Origin: Stanieria sp. NIES-3757
Lineage (GTDB): Bacteria > Cyanobacteriota > Cyanobacteriia > Cyanobacteriales > Xenococcaceae
DNA: 64,000 nt
Assembly: GCA_002355455.1 (NCBI GenBank)
Contig: AP017375.1
Coordinates: 4,269,640 to 4,333,639 of the forward strand
Direction of reading: 5' to 3'
Shown here: positions 51,913-61,037 of the stretch, piece after piece
Numbering within the stretch: the first letter of the stretch is position 1
How the letters are laid out: every line of letters begins with the position of its first letter
Translations under genes and position numbers: made by a program
The notes under the pieces: model-generated
What the model was told of the DNA's origin: nothing
Database searches by the model: none
What the model saw: the letters and a program-made list of their open reading frames with translations, nothing else

Positions 51913-53580
51913 CTACGAGATAGTTAAAACTGGCTCTAGCAAAGGTTTACCATCAAAATAAGCAGGGAGTTCTGCTCCCATCAAATTGAGTATAGTTGCA
52001 CTGAGATCGACTGCTCTACCATGATTTAAATGAGAACCTGGTTCAATTCCTGGCCCGGCTGCCATTAAAAAGCCATGTTCTCGATGTCCGCCAGGACGAT
52101 TATAAGTAATAGGTCCAATGCGTCCAACATCAGGACTATCGACGACATCAGTGGGAATTTCGTGCCAAACTACGATTAAGTCTGGTTCTGGTAACTTAGG
52201 ATCGTTATCTAAAGGTGATTTACGAGTACGAACTACTTGTTTGACTAAAGGTTGTCCGCTGCGACCATCTCGAAGACGAGCAAGAACTTCGGTAAGGCGA
52301 TCGCAAAGAGCATCGTATTCAGCCGCTGTAACAATGCCATCGCGGTCTCGTCCTTGAAGATTAATACGAATGTGACCGTCAGCATATGCAGGTAAAGCAA
52401 ACGCTTTCATTTGTGGCCAAAGCGAACTATACCAGCGTGCAGGCATCCAACCCAACTCTACTTGTTCGTCTAGAAGAGGGTAGGGAGAGAGTAAACCGTG
52501 TTTGGAGTTGCGTAAGAATTTTTTGTGCGTCCAAGTGTGCCACATTTTTTTAAGTGGATTTGGTTCGTAAATTTGTCGCCAAACTTCTGCTGACCAACCA
52601 TTTCTAATTTTTTTGGTAATAATTGGTGGTACAGGTTGATTGAGAGCTCCCCACCCTAGGGCAACTTTGCCTGGAAAATTAAACCGATAAAGCACTTCTG
52701 GTAGCAACATCATACTGAGTAAATCAGTTATATTTGCACCCATACCATGAACTGCAAATAGCAAGATGTAGACATTGTCTGGTGCTGCTGCAATAATTTC
52801 TCCTACTGCTTGGTCTACTTGTTGAAATCCTTGCAACATCGGATCTCCCAAAGTTTCCATTTGATTGGTGTAGGGATAGAGGGGATGATCTGGTTGACTA
52901 AGATTATATAAATCATGCCCCAAAGTATGAGTTTCACCAAAGGCAGTAATAAATAAATCCCATGGTTCTTGTTGCAATATTTCTCGGCAAATTTGAGCGC
53001 GAGTGGCGACGCTTTCTTTGACTGATTGGGTAACCCAATTAAAATATTTTTTATCCCACCAAATCCCATTATCTTTTCGATACACGGGATTGGAACCATA
53101 TTTATCAATGATTTGGGGTAAAAGTTCGCTTGGTTGAGATTCGCTTGGATAAAAAGGATGATGTCCGCCCCAACCTGTAATTTGAATGCCGTTAACTCCT
53201 GGAGAGACTCTAGTAACTGGTACATCGAAGGCAGCAACTCGATATTTTTCTCCTAACGCATAGAAAGGAAGATACTCTTGGTAATCGTAGCCTCCATAAA
53301 CAGGGTCGCAACGCACTTCATAGGTGTCGGGATTGTAGGTAATCGTATCCCAAAAACCTGTTTTATCAGGTAAACAGCCTGTAGTCATCATGACCCAAAG
53401 TGGTTCTGTGGAAGAAAATTCGGCTACTCTTCCTTGATAATTGACTTGATTATGTAAACGACCGTAGATTCCCCGTTGACGAATAAGGCTGAGATTGGGC
53501 AGATTTCCTTGAGACATCCATTGTTCGATGAAATTAGGGTCAGCTGCATCTAAACCAATGGCAATAATTGGTGTTTTCAT
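51913..53580 (-). CDS. Alkaline-phosphatase-superfamily protein (type I phosphodiesterase-like)
   Basis: A 555-residue soluble protein without a signal peptide, of the phosphodiesterase/nucleotide pyrophosphatase branch. Visible active-site elements are IIAIGLDAADP near the start, MTTGCLPDKTGFWD (possible Thr nucleophile), TAFGETHTLGH and GGHREHGFLMA. The usual Asp of the DHG motif is Val here (FAVHGMG), and Glu stands in the usual Asp position in the THTLGH segment, so the metal site is altered. It lies between Wzc and the GT2 gene, 13 bases from the latter's start. It may transfer or remove a phosphate or sulfate group on a glycan precursor. This is inference. Confidence 0.82.
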   Translation of the reverse strand: MKTPIIAIGLDAADPNFIEQWMSQGNLPNLSLIRQRGIYGRLHNQVNYQGRVAEFSSTEPLWVMMTTGCLPDKTGFWDTITYNPDTYEVRCDPVYGGYDYQEYLPFYALGEKYRVAAFDVPVTRVSPGVNGIQITGWGGHHPFYPSESQPSELLPQIIDKYGSNPVYRKDNGIWWDKKYFNWVTQSVKESVATRAQICREILQQEPWDLFITAFGETHTLGHDLYNLSQPDHPLYPYTNQMETLGDPMLQGFQQVDQAVGEIIAAAPDNVYILLFAVHGMGANITDLLSMMLLPEVLYRFNFPGKVALGWGALNQPVPPIITKKIRNGWSAEVWRQIYEPNPLKKMWHTWTHKKFLRNSKHGLLSPYPLLDEQVELGWMPARWYSSLWPQMKAFALPAYADGHIRINLQGRDRDGIVTAAEYDALCDRLTEVLARLRDGRSGQPLVKQVVRTRKSPLDNDPKLPEPDLIVVWHEIPTDVVDSPDVGRIGPITYNRPGGHREHGFLMAAGPGIEPGSHLNHGRAVDLSATILNLMGAELPAYFDGKPLLEPVLTIS

Positions 53581-53643
53581 ATCTCGTGATTAAGAGTACG
53601 GTTTTCAATATATCTACGACAACTTAAAAGTAGTTATGCATTT

Positions 53644-55881
53644 TTAAACTGCTGCTACTTCAGTTTCGGTGCGCTCCTTATTTGAAGTCAGCTTTTTTTT
53701 GGAAAAATAACCTTTGGCATATTTAGCGTGATAGGAATAACGCTCAAATTCACTGGGTTTGACACCATTGATCACCATGCCCAAGACTCGTTTATTAACA
53801 GTTGCTAAAATTTCTTGAGCAAAAGCAGCACTTTCTTGTTCAACTACGCCTGGCCGACTTACAAACAAAAGCCCATCAACGAGTTTACTCAAGGTTAAAA
53901 CATCAGCAGTTATTGGTAAGGGAGGTGCATCGATTAAAACGAAGTCATAATCTTGTTTCGCCTGCACAATTAACTCGTTCATTGCTTTAGAATCGAGTAA
54001 CGCCAGTGGATTAGGTGGAACTACTCCCACAGTCAATAAATCTAATCTGTCAAGGGGTCGAGCTACTACTTCCTGTAAGCTAGTTTTGTGGGTTAAAACA
54101 TCTTTGAATCCCAAGTGATTGCTCATACTCCAAAGATGATGTTGAGTAGCTCTGCGTAAATCGCCGTCAATCAACAGAACACGACGACCTAATTGCGCGA
54201 TCGCAGCAGCTAAATTTGCTGCCACAGTAGATTTTCCTTCTCCTGGTACCGAGCTAGTGATCAAAATAACTTGTGGTGGATTGTCCTGATTGAGAATTTT
54301 TAAATTTGCTTGGATCATGCGATAGAGTTCGCTGTTGAAGGAATCTGGCTCTCTTTGCACGACAATACCATTGGGTTCGTCATCTGAATATTGAGGAATT
54401 AAACCCAAGACTTTATAAGGAAATCTTTGTTTGATTTCACTCATAGTTTTTAAACTACGGTCTTGCATTTCTAACAGTAATACTGAGAGGTTAGAAAGCA
54501 GCAGACCCAAGATTACTCCCAATACCATTAAAGCTAATCTACCAGAACTTCCTTCTTCGGGTAATTGAGCTAATTCAATAATTTGAGCGTTTCCACTTTT
54601 TTGATTTTGCAATAATTGTAGTTCTTGCTGACTATCGAGTAAGTTTTGATAAACTTTTTCAGCAGCTTCTACTTGACGGACTAAATCTTGTTGTTGTTGT
54701 TCGATTTGCGGTAGCTGTCTTGCCCGTTGCAGATAAGCTTGTTGAGATTGATAAAGAGAAGCGAGTTGTCTTTGTTGACTAATACGGTCAATTTCTAGAG
54801 AAATATATTTTTCTAATTGATTTTCTTTATTGCCATCGCTTCTAAGTAAACCTTCAGAAATCTTGGTATTTGAACCTACGGTTTCAGTAATTAACCCTTG
54901 TAATTTTTGATTGAGGTCTTGTTTCTTTTCTAACAAACTTTGAATCATCGGATGGTTATCCCGAAAACGTTGCCGTTGTTGAGCGAGTTCGGTTTCAACA
55001 TCAGCTAGATCTTTGAAAATGCTTTCGACAACAGGAGTACCCCCTAGTTGATTGGCTGCAAGAGCTTGATTGAGATTTAAACCCAGTTGCTGATTGAGAG
55101 TAGCAGTTTGAGCTTGAGTTCCCTGATATTGAGCAGCAACATTAGCGATTTGCTGATTGAGATTACCCAACTCAAGAACCAGCGTTTCTTTCTCTTTTGC
55201 TAAATTAACTACTCGATTTGCTTCTTTAAACCGTCGTAAATCAGACTCGGCTTTGCTTAGTTTTTGTTCTATTTGGGGAAGTTGATTGCTAATAAAACTG
55301 TCGGCGTTAGCAGTCTCAGCTTGAGTACTTTTAACTTGTTCATCTAAATAAAGTTTCATCAAAGTATTGATGACATCAGCAGCAGTGTAGGGGTCTTGGT
55401 CTTGATATCTGACACTGATTACGTCAGTTCCACCAATAATCTCTATTTTTAGTTTGTTATTTAAAACTTCTGGTTTGAGTGCTTTCCCTTCTTCGTCTTT
55501 AAGTTTTAATTTTTCAATGGTTTGAACCAGAATCGGTTCAGCCTTCATCCGTTCAATTTCAGTTTTTAAGGGACTTTGATCATTGAGTAGTGGTTTTAGT
55601 TCACCAACCCCTTGACCAACTTTGGTTAAAGAAGCAGTATTATTTTGTTTGAAGAGTAATTTACCTTCTGCTTGATAACTTTTTTTGAGCAAAGTACTAA
55701 GAGCAGCCATCGAGCCTACTGTCAGTAAAAATACTGCTAAGGCGGGCTTCCAACGTCTGCTTAACTTTTGGAGATAATTATAGAGATTGACATCAATGCT
55801 TTCTCTAGAGGCAGTATAACTGTTATTTAAAGATAAATTTTCTGGAGTTTGACCGTTACTCATCCCAGTAAAATTAGACAT
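53644..55881 (-). CDS. Wzc-type polysaccharide co-polymerase/tyrosine autokinase
   Basis: A 745-residue protein controlling polymer length and export. It has an N-terminal Wzz domain with membrane segments at about 52-72 and 450-470, a periplasmic coiled-coil region, and a C-terminal BY-kinase with Walker A (SVPGEGKST, about 540), Walker A' (LLIDGDLRR) and Walker B (FVLIDAPPL). Tyrosines in ERYSYHAKYAKGYF near the C-terminus are probable autophosphorylation sites. ATG at 55881 is preferred over an upstream TTG. First gene of the exopolysaccharide unit; the 369-base upstream gap contains an inverted repeat. Confidence 0.95.
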   Translation of the reverse strand: MSNFTGMSNGQTPENLSLNNSYTASRESIDVNLYNYLQKLSRRWKPALAVFLLTVGSMAALSTLLKKSYQAEGKLLFKQNNTASLTKVGQGVGELKPLLNDQSPLKTEIERMKAEPILVQTIEKLKLKDEEGKALKPEVLNNKLKIEIIGGTDVISVRYQDQDPYTAADVINTLMKLYLDEQVKSTQAETANADSFISNQLPQIEQKLSKAESDLRRFKEANRVVNLAKEKETLVLELGNLNQQIANVAAQYQGTQAQTATLNQQLGLNLNQALAANQLGGTPVVESIFKDLADVETELAQQRQRFRDNHPMIQSLLEKKQDLNQKLQGLITETVGSNTKISEGLLRSDGNKENQLEKYISLEIDRISQQRQLASLYQSQQAYLQRARQLPQIEQQQQDLVRQVEAAEKVYQNLLDSQQELQLLQNQKSGNAQIIELAQLPEEGSSGRLALMVLGVILGLLLSNLSVLLLEMQDRSLKTMSEIKQRFPYKVLGLIPQYSDDEPNGIVVQREPDSFNSELYRMIQANLKILNQDNPPQVILITSSVPGEGKSTVAANLAAAIAQLGRRVLLIDGDLRRATQHHLWSMSNHLGFKDVLTHKTSLQEVVARPLDRLDLLTVGVVPPNPLALLDSKAMNELIVQAKQDYDFVLIDAPPLPITADVLTLSKLVDGLLFVSRPGVVEQESAAFAQEILATVNKRVLGMVINGVKPSEFERYSYHAKYAKGYFSKKKLTSNKERTETEVAAV

Positions 55882-56250
55882 ATTGATCAACTACTTTCTT
55901 AATGATTAGTTTAAATTATTTTGTTTTTATATTCCGTTATAGAAATATATACGCGATAAAACCTCTACTTACTTTAAAGTTTTGATAAAGTTAAGTAGGT
56001 AAAGTATGAAAGGGCTAAACAGTTACTCATTACACTACTTGATCTAAGCGAGATCTCAAGGGTTCTTGCTATTGATTAGTTCAAGTACTTGCTATTTATA
56101 ACTAAAATTTAAAAAAAAAGTTTAATCTAATTAAAGAATTATATCAAATTTTTTTTACCCAGACCAACCAACTATAATCATTAATTGATTCTGCTTCAGT
56201 CTTGATTGATTCAGGTTAGAAAAAGTAATTATTTTAAAATAAAAATGATT
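55882..56250. promoter_or_regulatory. Upstream region of the exopolysaccharide operon
   Basis: 369 bases without a gene. A 12-pair stem with one bulge lies at 55965-55998 (outer arms CTACTTA/TAAGTAG), about 84 bases before the wzc start. It may be an operator or a leader RNA hairpin. Confidence 0.45.
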
Positions 56251-56883
56251 TTAATTACTTCTGAGGAGATAAATTTCTTTTTGTTGTGAATCACAATAAA
56301 TCCAGCCCAAATCTTGCAAACGATGAACTAAATTGGAGATAGTTACTCCTAATTGTTCGGCGATTTGGTACAAATGTTGCCACTTAGTTAAATCTTTATT
56401 TTGACTCAATTTTAATAAATAATACTGAGGCATCAACAAACAACCTGCAAAATATTGTGCTTGCCATTCAATGCCTTCCGTACTTTCAAGGTCGCGACAC
56501 AACAAAGGTTCAACTTTAATTGCTAATCCTTTTTGCTGTAATCTGAGCTGACGTTCTACTTCATTACGATCAATATGCAAAATCCAATGCCCAATTTCAT
56601 GAGCAATGGTTGATTCGCCTAACCCTCCTTGTAGCTGAGGGATGCGATCGTTGATTTCGATTAATTTTTCTAGGGGTAAAATTCGGGCAGCAATTGCTCC
56701 ATATTCATCATCACCAATAGTATCCCAAACTACATCTAATCCTAGAAATTCGGCGATTAGGCTAGCATCTAAAGGAAATTTAGGTAAATAATTTGGCTTT
56801 TTTTGCATTTGCAGCAAAATATCTAAAGCACAAGCTTCAATGGTGAGTTTTGGGATAAAGCTATAGGGACGAAAAATACTCAA
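56251..56883 (-). CDS. ImmA/IrrE-family metallopeptidase
   Basis: A 210-residue protein with the zinc motif AHEIGHWILH (HEIGH at about residues 91-95) and a second acidic/Trp region (STEGIEWQAQYFAGCLLMP) that contributes the third ligand. The C-terminal 60 residues form a winged-helix-like region (LYQIAEQLGVTISNLVHRL). Such proteases cleave partner XRE repressors, as in ImmA/ImmR of ICEBs1 or IrrE/DdrO of Deinococcus. It follows an XRE gene by five bases. The pair may be a stress-responsive switch or a toxin-antitoxin-like unit. Confidence 0.9.
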   Translation of the reverse strand: MSIFRPYSFIPKLTIEACALDILLQMQKKPNYLPKFPLDASLIAEFLGLDVVWDTIGDDEYGAIAARILPLEKLIEINDRIPQLQGGLGESTIAHEIGHWILHIDRNEVERQLRLQQKGLAIKVEPLLCRDLESTEGIEWQAQYFAGCLLMPQYYLLKLSQNKDLTKWQHLYQIAEQLGVTISNLVHRLQDLGWIYCDSQQKEIYLLRSN

Positions 56884-56888
56884 GCTAA

Positions 56889-57236
56889 TTACTCCTGACG
56901 ATCAGCTCCAACTGCTTCGCGAAAAACCTTTTGAGCAAAATCAGGATTTTCTCGCATTCGCCGAAATAAAGCTGGCATATCTTTGTAATGTTGTTTGAGT
57001 AAATCTTCTTCTTGTTGGGGGATTCTCCCTGCAAGATAGATTAATTGTTCTTCATCTAACTCAAGTTGACGAGCCAGAGTCCGAATTGCTTCTTCTTTGG
57101 GTGGATAATCAGCCCGATTGTTTTCTAATTTAGATAAATAGGTAAAATCTAAGTCAATTAATTTGGCTAATTCTCTTTGACTATAACCTTTATTTTTTCG
57201 TGCTTGACGAATCAGTTGACCAAAATTATCTTCCAC
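56889..57236 (-). CDS. XRE-family HTH regulator paired with ImmA/IrrE peptidase
   Basis: A 115-residue DNA-binding protein from a GTG start. The Cro/C1-type helix-turn-helix is complete (RQARKNKGYSQRELAKLIDL, then YLSKLENNRADYP) at about residues 9-60, and a C-terminal helix (ALFRRMRENPDFAQKVFREA) may be the site cleaved by the metallopeptidase. The peptidase gene begins five bases after its stop, so both are co-translated. It lies directly upstream of the exopolysaccharide operon on the same strand, so control of that operon is possible but unproven. Confidence 0.9.
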   Translation of the reverse strand: MEDNFGQLIRQARKNKGYSQRELAKLIDLDFTYLSKLENNRADYPPKEEAIRTLARQLELDEEQLIYLAGRIPQQEEDLLKQHYKDMPALFRRMRENPDFAQKVFREAVGADRQE

Positions 57237-57355
57237 TATTTTCCGCCTTAAGTTAATTCTATTTAAATCTTAGGAGAATTTGAAGAAAACATCAACATAG
57301 AACAGTTACCGATTACTAGATAAATATTCACTTCCATTATGCCTACTTACTTGTT

Positions 57356-57730
57356 TTACCAATTGAGAATATTTTTAATTTGGTTGACTAAATTTTGCGG
57401 TTCAAAAGGTTTAACAATTACCCCAGCAACTCCCAAATTTTGCAACTGTTTTTGTTCGCTTATTTTGGCTTTAGCTGTTAATAAGATAGTAGGAATATGT
57501 TGAATTTTTTGATTAATTTGAAGTTGTTTAAAAGTAGCAATGCCATCCATATAGGGCATCATTACATCGAGTAAAATGGCATCTGGTTGTTGTTGTTCTG
57601 CTTGTTTTAATCCTTCTGCGCCAGAAGCTACGGGAATAACTTCCCATCCAGCGATCGCTTCTAAGCAAATTTGAATTACTTCCCGAATGCCATCATCGTC
57701 ATCAACGACTAAAATTCGTTTGTTAGACAT
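57356..57730 (-). CDS. Single-domain response regulator
   Basis: A 124-residue CheY-like receiver with acidic residues at 10-12, the phosphoacceptor Asp55 in LLDVMMPYMDG, Thr in TILLTAK and Lys in VIVKPFEP. No output domain. Its ATG lies two bases after the stop of the large sensor kinase, so it is translationally coupled and is the likely target of that kinase. Confidence 0.94.
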   Translation of the reverse strand: MSNKRILVVDDDDGIREVIQICLEAIAGWEVIPVASGAEGLKQAEQQQPDAILLDVMMPYMDGIATFKQLQINQKIQHIPTILLTAKAKISEQKQLQNLGVAGVIVKPFEPQNLVNQIKNILNW

Positions 57731-57732
57731 AA

Positions 57733-60700
57733 TTAATTATTAATCCGATCAGCTTGAACTACAGGAATAGTGAAAAAGAAATTACTTCCCTTGCCGTAAA
57801 TACTTTCTGCCCAAATTTTTCCGCCATGCTGTTCAACAATATTACGACAAATTGCTAATCCTAAACCAGTTCCACCTTTGCGACGAGAATCGGAAGCATC
57901 CACTTGATGAAAACGCTCGAAGATAGTTTCTAATTTATCTGGTGGTATACCTCTGCCTTGATCTTGAACTACAAACAAAACATCGTCTGATTGTTGAACT
58001 ACATCAAGCCAAATCCGAGAACCACTCTTAGAAAATTTGATCGCATTAGTTAAAAGATTAGTCAGCACTTGGACTATGCGATCGCCATCGGCACAAAACT
58101 CTAGGTCTTGGTTGGTAACTTCTAAAACTATTCCGGCTCGATGGGCTATTAATTGAACCTGTTCGATTGCTCGTAACATTATTTCTTGAGCCTGAAAGAA
58201 TTTTTTAATTAAGTCAATTTTGCCAGATTCGAGTCGCTCTAATTCTAAAATATCGTTAACTAAGCGAACGAGACTGTCGGTACTTTCTGCTGCTATTTTA
58301 ATAACTCGTTGTCCTTGAGCGGATTGAGGCAGAACAATTCCACTTACGAGTAAACCCAAAGCACCATGAATTGAAGTCAAAGGAGTACGTAATTCATGAC
58401 TGACAACGGAAATAAATTCATCCTTCATTCTTTCCATGGCATGACGTGTCGTAATATCTTCCGCAATGCACATCATCCCGATTGGTTTGCCTTGAAGATC
58501 ACACATTTGAGTACTATTCCAACTAACTCTTTTTTCTTCTCCTGATTTAGTTAAAATAGTCAAAATAGTTTTTGGATGATGGTAAGAATCGGACAAATGA
58601 GGCTGAGTAACATTTTGAAATATTTGCTGGGCTTCCTGACGATTTTGATCATGAACTAAACTAAGAACATGTTTTCCGATCGCTTCGCTTGGTGTGTATC
58701 CAGTAATTTCTAAAAAGAAGGGATTAGCGTAATCAATGCGACCTTGAAGATCAATGCCAATTACCAACAAACGAACGTTTTCCAATAAAGTCCGCCAGCG
58801 TTTTTCTGACTCTCGGAGAGTTGCTTCAATTTGTTTGCGATCGCTAATATCTAAACAAGAACCGATAAAACCTGCAAAACTACCATCAGGTCTAAATCTG
58901 GGCGCGCCATAGTCAAGCATCCAGCGATATTCATCATCGGCTCGTTTGAGACGATATTCTAGTTGAAAAGGTTGACGATGATTAAAGGCAGTTTGATAGG
59001 TATTGAGATACAATTGTCGATCATCAGGATGTACCCCTTTTGACCAACCATGAGCTAATTCTTCTGCCATTGTCCGCCCTGTAAACTGTAACCAAGCTTG
59101 ATTAAAAAACGTTGAGTGACCATCACTTCCTGAAACCCAAACTAGCATTGGAAAGCTATTAACCATCAGGCGGAAACGAGTTTCACTTTCTTCCAAAGCA
59201 ACTTGGGCTTGTTGTCTTTGATAGAGTTCTTGTTGCAAACGCTGATTAGTTTGACTTAGTTCTTCGGTACGTTGAATGACTCTATTTTCTAATTCTTGTT
59301 TGGCTTGTTGCAGTTCTAGGACTGCTTGTTGACGTTGTAATTCGATTTGATGAGCATTGATAAATTTACCAATACTTTGAGCCATCATTTCGATAATTTC
59401 TCGTTCGTGGCTAGTAAAAGGACGCTCTCTAATTTTAGTAGAGGAAAAATTAAGTGTTCCGTAGATTGCTTGTTCAACAATAATTGGTGTACCGATATAT
59501 GTTTCTAACTTCAAGTTTTGATAAACAGGATGAGAGCGTAGTTGTTCAATGGCACCAACCTGATGATAGGCAATTGTTTTTTTTTGTCTCACTACTTCGG
59601 CACAATAAGTATTGCCTAATTCAAATTGTTGATGGTTACTTAAATTAGTTAAATCAGATACAACCGTGTAAATAGTATAGGCTTCACCTTCAATACGACT
59701 GACAATTCCTGTAGGGCAACCGAAAATTTGACATCCAGTTTGGACATAGTCGTGAAATAGTTCGTCAAAACTAGCATAGTTAGTTGTATTCAAACGATGT
59801 AATTGTTTTAAATTAGAGCTAAAAATTGCTAGTTCCTCAGATTTTTGCTGCAATTGAACTTCAGCTTGATGACGACGAGTAATATCTTCAGCAATACAAA
59901 GTAGATATTCTGGTTGACCAAAATCATCAAAAATAGGTACTTTGGTAGTACGAAGAATTTTTTGACGGGGCATACAAGCCGAGGGCGCGTGTGCGGAATT
60001 TAGTTCCGCACCTTGTGTCGCCCGTCTGCCCTTCGAGGGCAGGGATAGCCCCTCACTAGGTGTACCAATCGTAATATTTTGTTCAGGAATTTCAATTACT
60101 GTTCTGGTTGCAAAGGCTTGTTGGTCTTGTTGATTTAATAAATCTGCTTCAGGAGCAAAAAAGTAATCGTAGACTGTTTTTCCTAAAGCTTGTTCTGCTG
60201 TTAAACCAAACATTCTTTCACTAGCTTTATTCCATAGTAAAAATTTACCAAAGTTTTTTTGGCTAGCATCTTTAACAAAAACTGCGACAGGAAGGTAATC
60301 GATAGTTGTTTGTAAAAACTGTTGAGCTTGTTGAACTTTTTGTTGGGCAAATTGTCGTTGTTTGAGTTCGTATTTGGTAAGAGCTAAAAGTTCGGCTTGA
60401 GCGATCGCAATACCGATTTGAGTAGCTAATTGTTTGAGTGAATCGACTTCTACATCTTGCCATTGTCGAGATTGTTGGCATTGATGAGCAATTAATAAAC
60501 CCCATAACTGAGTAGTTTGAGTGGAAGTTGTCTGTATAATTGGGACGACTAAATTAGCAGTAACCTGAAAATTTTGTAATAAATTTTGATAGCATGGATC
60601 GATTTCGGTTTGATTAATATTCGTTCTGGTTGTAACGTTACCCTGTTGATAGTATTCAACCCAAGTGTTTTGAAAACAAGGGTCTTTAATCCTACTACCA

Positions 60701-60912
60701 AGAATCGACCATTGGGGTTGAGCTACTGATTCGATGATGACAGCACCACTCCAATCAGGATAAAAACGATATATTATAACGCGATCGCATTCTAAAAAAT
60801 TCCGAACTTCTTCAACACTTCTTTGTAAAATTTCTTCTAAGTCTAGAGATTGTCTAATGTCTAAAGCAACACTAGCCAGGAGACGATTAATTTCTTGTTC
60901 TGGTATTTTCAT
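57733..60912 (-). CDS. Multi-sensor histidine kinase (GAF-PAS-GAF-PAS-PAS)
   Basis: A cytoplasmic sensor kinase of 1059 residues. The start at ATG 60912 is supported by AGGAG eight bases upstream; an in-frame start at 60933 lacks this. Domains: GAF (10-180), PAS (200-355), GAF (375-530), coiled coil (530-570), PAS (580-700), PAS (705-825), HisKA with VVSHELRTPLTSI (His about 837) and ATPase with NLLTNAIKFS, DQGRGIP and GTGLGLAICR. The first PAS is interrupted by about 31 residues (about 286-316) encoded by a palindromic repeat, without loss of frame. The next gene encodes its probable receiver. Confidence 0.93.
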   Translation of the reverse strand: MKIPEQEINRLLASVALDIRQSLDLEEILQRSVEEVRNFLECDRVIIYRFYPDWSGAVIIESVAQPQWSILGSRIKDPCFQNTWVEYYQQGNVTTRTNINQTEIDPCYQNLLQNFQVTANLVVPIIQTTSTQTTQLWGLLIAHQCQQSRQWQDVEVDSLKQLATQIGIAIAQAELLALTKYELKQRQFAQQKVQQAQQFLQTTIDYLPVAVFVKDASQKNFGKFLLWNKASERMFGLTAEQALGKTVYDYFFAPEADLLNQQDQQAFATRTVIEIPEQNITIGTPSEGLSLPSKGRRATQGAELNSAHAPSACMPRQKILRTTKVPIFDDFGQPEYLLCIAEDITRRHQAEVQLQQKSEELAIFSSNLKQLHRLNTTNYASFDELFHDYVQTGCQIFGCPTGIVSRIEGEAYTIYTVVSDLTNLSNHQQFELGNTYCAEVVRQKKTIAYHQVGAIEQLRSHPVYQNLKLETYIGTPIIVEQAIYGTLNFSSTKIRERPFTSHEREIIEMMAQSIGKFINAHQIELQRQQAVLELQQAKQELENRVIQRTEELSQTNQRLQQELYQRQQAQVALEESETRFRLMVNSFPMLVWVSGSDGHSTFFNQAWLQFTGRTMAEELAHGWSKGVHPDDRQLYLNTYQTAFNHRQPFQLEYRLKRADDEYRWMLDYGAPRFRPDGSFAGFIGSCLDISDRKQIEATLRESEKRWRTLLENVRLLVIGIDLQGRIDYANPFFLEITGYTPSEAIGKHVLSLVHDQNRQEAQQIFQNVTQPHLSDSYHHPKTILTILTKSGEEKRVSWNSTQMCDLQGKPIGMMCIAEDITTRHAMERMKDEFISVVSHELRTPLTSIHGALGLLVSGIVLPQSAQGQRVIKIAAESTDSLVRLVNDILELERLESGKIDLIKKFFQAQEIMLRAIEQVQLIAHRAGIVLEVTNQDLEFCADGDRIVQVLTNLLTNAIKFSKSGSRIWLDVVQQSDDVLFVVQDQGRGIPPDKLETIFERFHQVDASDSRRKGGTGLGLAICRNIVEQHGGKIWAESIYGKGSNFFFTIPVVQADRINN
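59964..60056. repeat. GC-rich palindromic element, copy 3 (in frame inside a kinase gene)
   Basis: 93 bases (31 codons) that start GACGGGGCATACAAGCC and end AGCCCCTCAC, the inverted ends of copies 1 and 2. The enlarged centre has two further perfect hairpins (GTGCGGAA/TTCCGCAC and CTGCCCT/AGGGCAG) joined by GGGCG/CGCCC arms, giving a branched structure. The gene strand reads it in the opposite orientation to the copy in tamB, yet it is open in both. Confidence 0.88.
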
Positions 60913-61037
60913 CGGTGAGTCTCCTGCGATCATACCCTAAATATTTAAACTAGTTTTATCTACCATTCACGGTAATGATAATCAATTAAGTTTTACGAAA
61001 TAGCGTGGTATTTTTTAATATTTATTAACAAAAACTT

